Source: a virus. Taken from it: 61,990 nt of DNA. A model generated the notes under the pieces. It searched no databases and was not told the DNA's origin. It saw nothing but the letters and a program-made list of their open reading frames with translations. A program made the position numbers and the translations under genes. Location of the stretch: IMG/VR virus record IMGVR_UViG_3300004461_001625, positions 1 to 61,990 of that record; one strand, given 5' to 3'. Positions 60,597 through 61,990 of this stretch are shown in pieces; within the stretch, counting starts at the first letter, position 1; every line of letters begins with the position of its first letter.

Positions 60597-60617
60597 TTTA
60601 TTTTTATATAGCTAAAA
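60597..60617 (-). promoter_or_regulatory. replication-type promoter motif before dUTPase-like gene
   Basis: The minus strand reads TTTTAGCTATATAAAAATAA(A), 11 nt before the ATG at 60585; a one-base-longer relative of the gp41 and polymerase copies. Confidence 0.6.
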
Positions 60618-60629
60618 TGTAAGTTTGTT

Positions 60630-61460
60630 TTATTTTTGTTTAGAGATATATTCTAACATTTGAATATTCCATTTAGGATCAAACCAAAACCTTCTTCCAT
60701 TCTTATCCATGATATGCCCCATGTTTTTATTGTTATAACATTTGATGAATCTTTCAAATTTTTCTTTATCTGATTGCCACGGATTTTCCCAGTCTTTTAA
60801 TTGGCCACCACCTAATGAATAAGCTTTTCTTGGTATAGTTGTACATAGTTCTAATACCTTTGGGCAATTGTCTATAACTTCTCTAGCATCCATAAAAGGA
60901 TTTACTTCAGGTAGCCTATATAAGATCTCAGCTCTAAGATAATTACCAATACCATTAAAATATTTTTGATTCATTAATACTAAATGAATAGGTTGATCAA
61001 ATACTCTTTTATCCAAATTCTTTAATACATTATATTTAAATTCATCTACTTCAGTTGTAGGATCTGGTCCACGATTCGTACTCCATGTTTCACCGGCTTT
61101 CCATTTACCAAATCTCCTTACATCAACAAACGATAATGTAGTTCCATCCTTTCTATAAAATTTTAAATGAGCATGCTTTGATTCTTGGCCAGTATTTGTT
61201 AATTTAAAATGACCACTCATTCCCATTGACATTCTAAGAGGAGTAGTTTTATCACCTTCTTTAATGTATAATATTAATTCCTTTCCTCTACTCTCCGCAG
61301 ATAAACCAAAATAACCCGTAGGGTTCTCGGGTGTAATACAATGAGTTCCTTTGTGAGCAGGATTTTTTTCAATTTTTATATAATGAATCATAGGACCTTC
61401 ACCTTGGCTACATTCATTTATATAATCTGCTGTTAATCTAAGTTCTGCTAATTCTGGCAT
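60630..61460 (-). CDS. Fpg/Nei-family DNA glycosylase/AP lyase
   Basis: A 276-aa protein beginning MPELAEL, where the exposed Pro2 and Glu3 are the catalytic residues of Fpg/Nei enzymes. It has LRMSMGMSGHF, VDVRRFGKW and the helix-two-turn-helix NQKYFNGIGNYLRAEILYRL. The C-terminal region ends without the usual CxxC...CxxC zinc finger, so it may be a zincless type. It removes oxidised bases such as formamidopyrimidines and nicks the abasic site. It lies next to the dUTPase-like gene. Confidence 0.9.
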   Translation of the reverse strand: MPELAELRLTADYINECSQGEGPMIHYIKIEKNPAHKGTHCITPENPTGYFGLSAESRGKELILYIKEGDKTTPLRMSMGMSGHFKLTNTGQESKHAHLKFYRKDGTTLSFVDVRRFGKWKAGETWSTNRGPDPTTEVDEFKYNVLKNLDKRVFDQPIHLVLMNQKYFNGIGNYLRAEILYRLPEVNPFMDAREVIDNCPKVLELCTTIPRKAYSLGGGQLKDWENPWQSDKEKFERFIKCYNNKNMGHIMDKNGRRFWFDPKWNIQMLEYISKQK

Positions 61461-61463
61461 ATG

Positions 61464-61976
61464 TTAATTATTAAATCCTTTTATATGGATATTTAGGTTT
61501 GTTAAAAGTTCAGGAGTTCTTATTCCACTCCGGTTAATACTATCAAGTATTTTTTGCTCAGATTTTAAAATCCATGCTATCTTAAAATTATCTATTAATA
61601 TTTTATAGATAGGTAATACTAGATCAAGATTATCAAGTTCATAAAGCTTTTTTGCTATTTGAGATATAGGAACAATATGCTCTAAATGAAATATACCATT
61701 TTTTCTACCGATATCTTTTAGTCCGCTTTTATTTGTTTGTTCTCTCCATGTAATCCACTTTAGCTTTTCTTCAGGATCATCTATATCTAGTTTAATAGCT
61801 TCCTGTAGAGCGGCGCTCGAATACATATAAGGGAGTCCTAATTCTTTAGGGGTATTACTATAAAACCTAATAAGTCTTGTTACAGTGTACTTAATCTCTT
61901 TGTCATTAGGATTATCTTTAATCCATTTCAATAAAGGTTGTAATGTTTTTGCATACAAAATTATTTTTTCTATCAT
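61464..61976 (-). CDS. HNH-like endonuclease candidate
   Basis: A 170-aa protein with a core KNGIFHLEHIVPISQIAKKLYELDNLDLVLPIYKIL that resembles the HNH motif region (EHIVPIS as the first His segment, an Asn in the ELDNLDL segment and a polar helix after it). The N-terminal half is basic with no clear domain. HNH proteins of phages are often homing endonucleases. The third H is not clear, so this is a candidate only. ATG at 61976 lies 14 nt from the window edge. Confidence 0.5.
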   Translation of the reverse strand: MIEKIILYAKTLQPLLKWIKDNPNDKEIKYTVTRLIRFYSNTPKELGLPYMYSSAALQEAIKLDIDDPEEKLKWITWREQTNKSGLKDIGRKNGIFHLEHIVPISQIAKKLYELDNLDLVLPIYKILIDNFKIAWILKSEQKILDSINRSGIRTPELLTNLNIHIKGFNN

Positions 61977-61990
61977 ATTAACCTTTCATA

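Noticed and set aside
1-61990. Integrase or attachment site for lysogeny
   Set aside because: No integrase, repressor or att-like repeat was seen near the tRNA; the gene set is that of a lytic T4-like phage.

Overview
The window is part of the genome of a T4-like tailed phage (contractile-tailed myovirus) that very probably infects a member of the Bacteroidota. The T4 core set is recognisable by motif and order: large terminase, tail sheath and tube, gp26-like tail chaperone, portal, prohead protease, major capsid protein, gp4 head-completion protein, gp55-like late sigma factor, clamp and clamp loader, gp41 helicase, UvsX, gp46/gp47, RNase H, family B DNA polymerase and class I ribonucleotide reductase. 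The Bacteroidota assignment rests on three observations: A-rich start regions without Shine-Dalgarno sequences, a 58-residue histone H1-like (Hc1 family) protein typical of that phylum, and AT-rich coding. It is an inference. All genes but one (20222-21016) are on the minus strand, so transcription runs from high to low coordinates.

Layout, left to right. 1-377: a truncated tRNA and a phage-encoded tmRNA. 396-2079: a small unknown protein, a DEDD exonuclease and a cyclophilin. 2091-16802: tail and packaging genes (tape measure, tail chaperone pair, GIY-YIG endonuclease, tail tube, very large sheath, TerL, GroES-like co-chaperonin, likely TerS, a virion protein, a two-helix membrane protein, a gp62-like protein). 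16841-23384: a mixed block with glycosyltransferase-like genes, RNase H, gp44, the only plus-strand gene, a sulfotransferase and a 21-residue cysteine-rich protein. 23399-34638: head genes, with the late sigma factor among them. 34670-43004: the replication and recombination module. 43052-48563: a tight six-gene operon pairing a C5-cytosine methyltransferase with an epimerase, a GT-B glycosyltransferase, a sugar nucleotidyltransferase, a kinase and a HAD phosphatase. 48686-57547: histone-like protein, surface-sugar genes and the RNR large subunit. 57557-61976: NrdB, the N-terminal half of the DNA polymerase, a dUTPase-like protein, a Fpg/Nei glycosylase and an HNH-like protein.

Three themes stand out. 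First, the phage carries a large sugar toolkit. It includes what reads as a complete three-enzyme route to UDP-N,N'-diacetylbacillosamine (PglF-, PglE- and PglD-like), a KDO-8-phosphate synthase, two fucosyltransferase-fold proteins (one fused to a GT10-like domain), GT2-type enzymes and a sulfotransferase. This suggests decoration of the virion, its DNA or the host surface. Second, the family B DNA polymerase is split into two genes about 17 kb apart, broken between motifs A and B. Third, very small genes lie in or beside the gaps: a metallothionein-like peptide, a histone H1-like protein and a 51-residue protein behind gp44.

Expression signals are legible. Many late genes have TATATAAA or TATAAATA 10-32 nt upstream of the start, and replication genes share a different motif (TTTTAGCATATAAAAATAAA, identical at two sites). 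Both lie so close to the start codon that the mRNA leaders would be very short. Several hairpin-plus-T-run terminators separate the operons.
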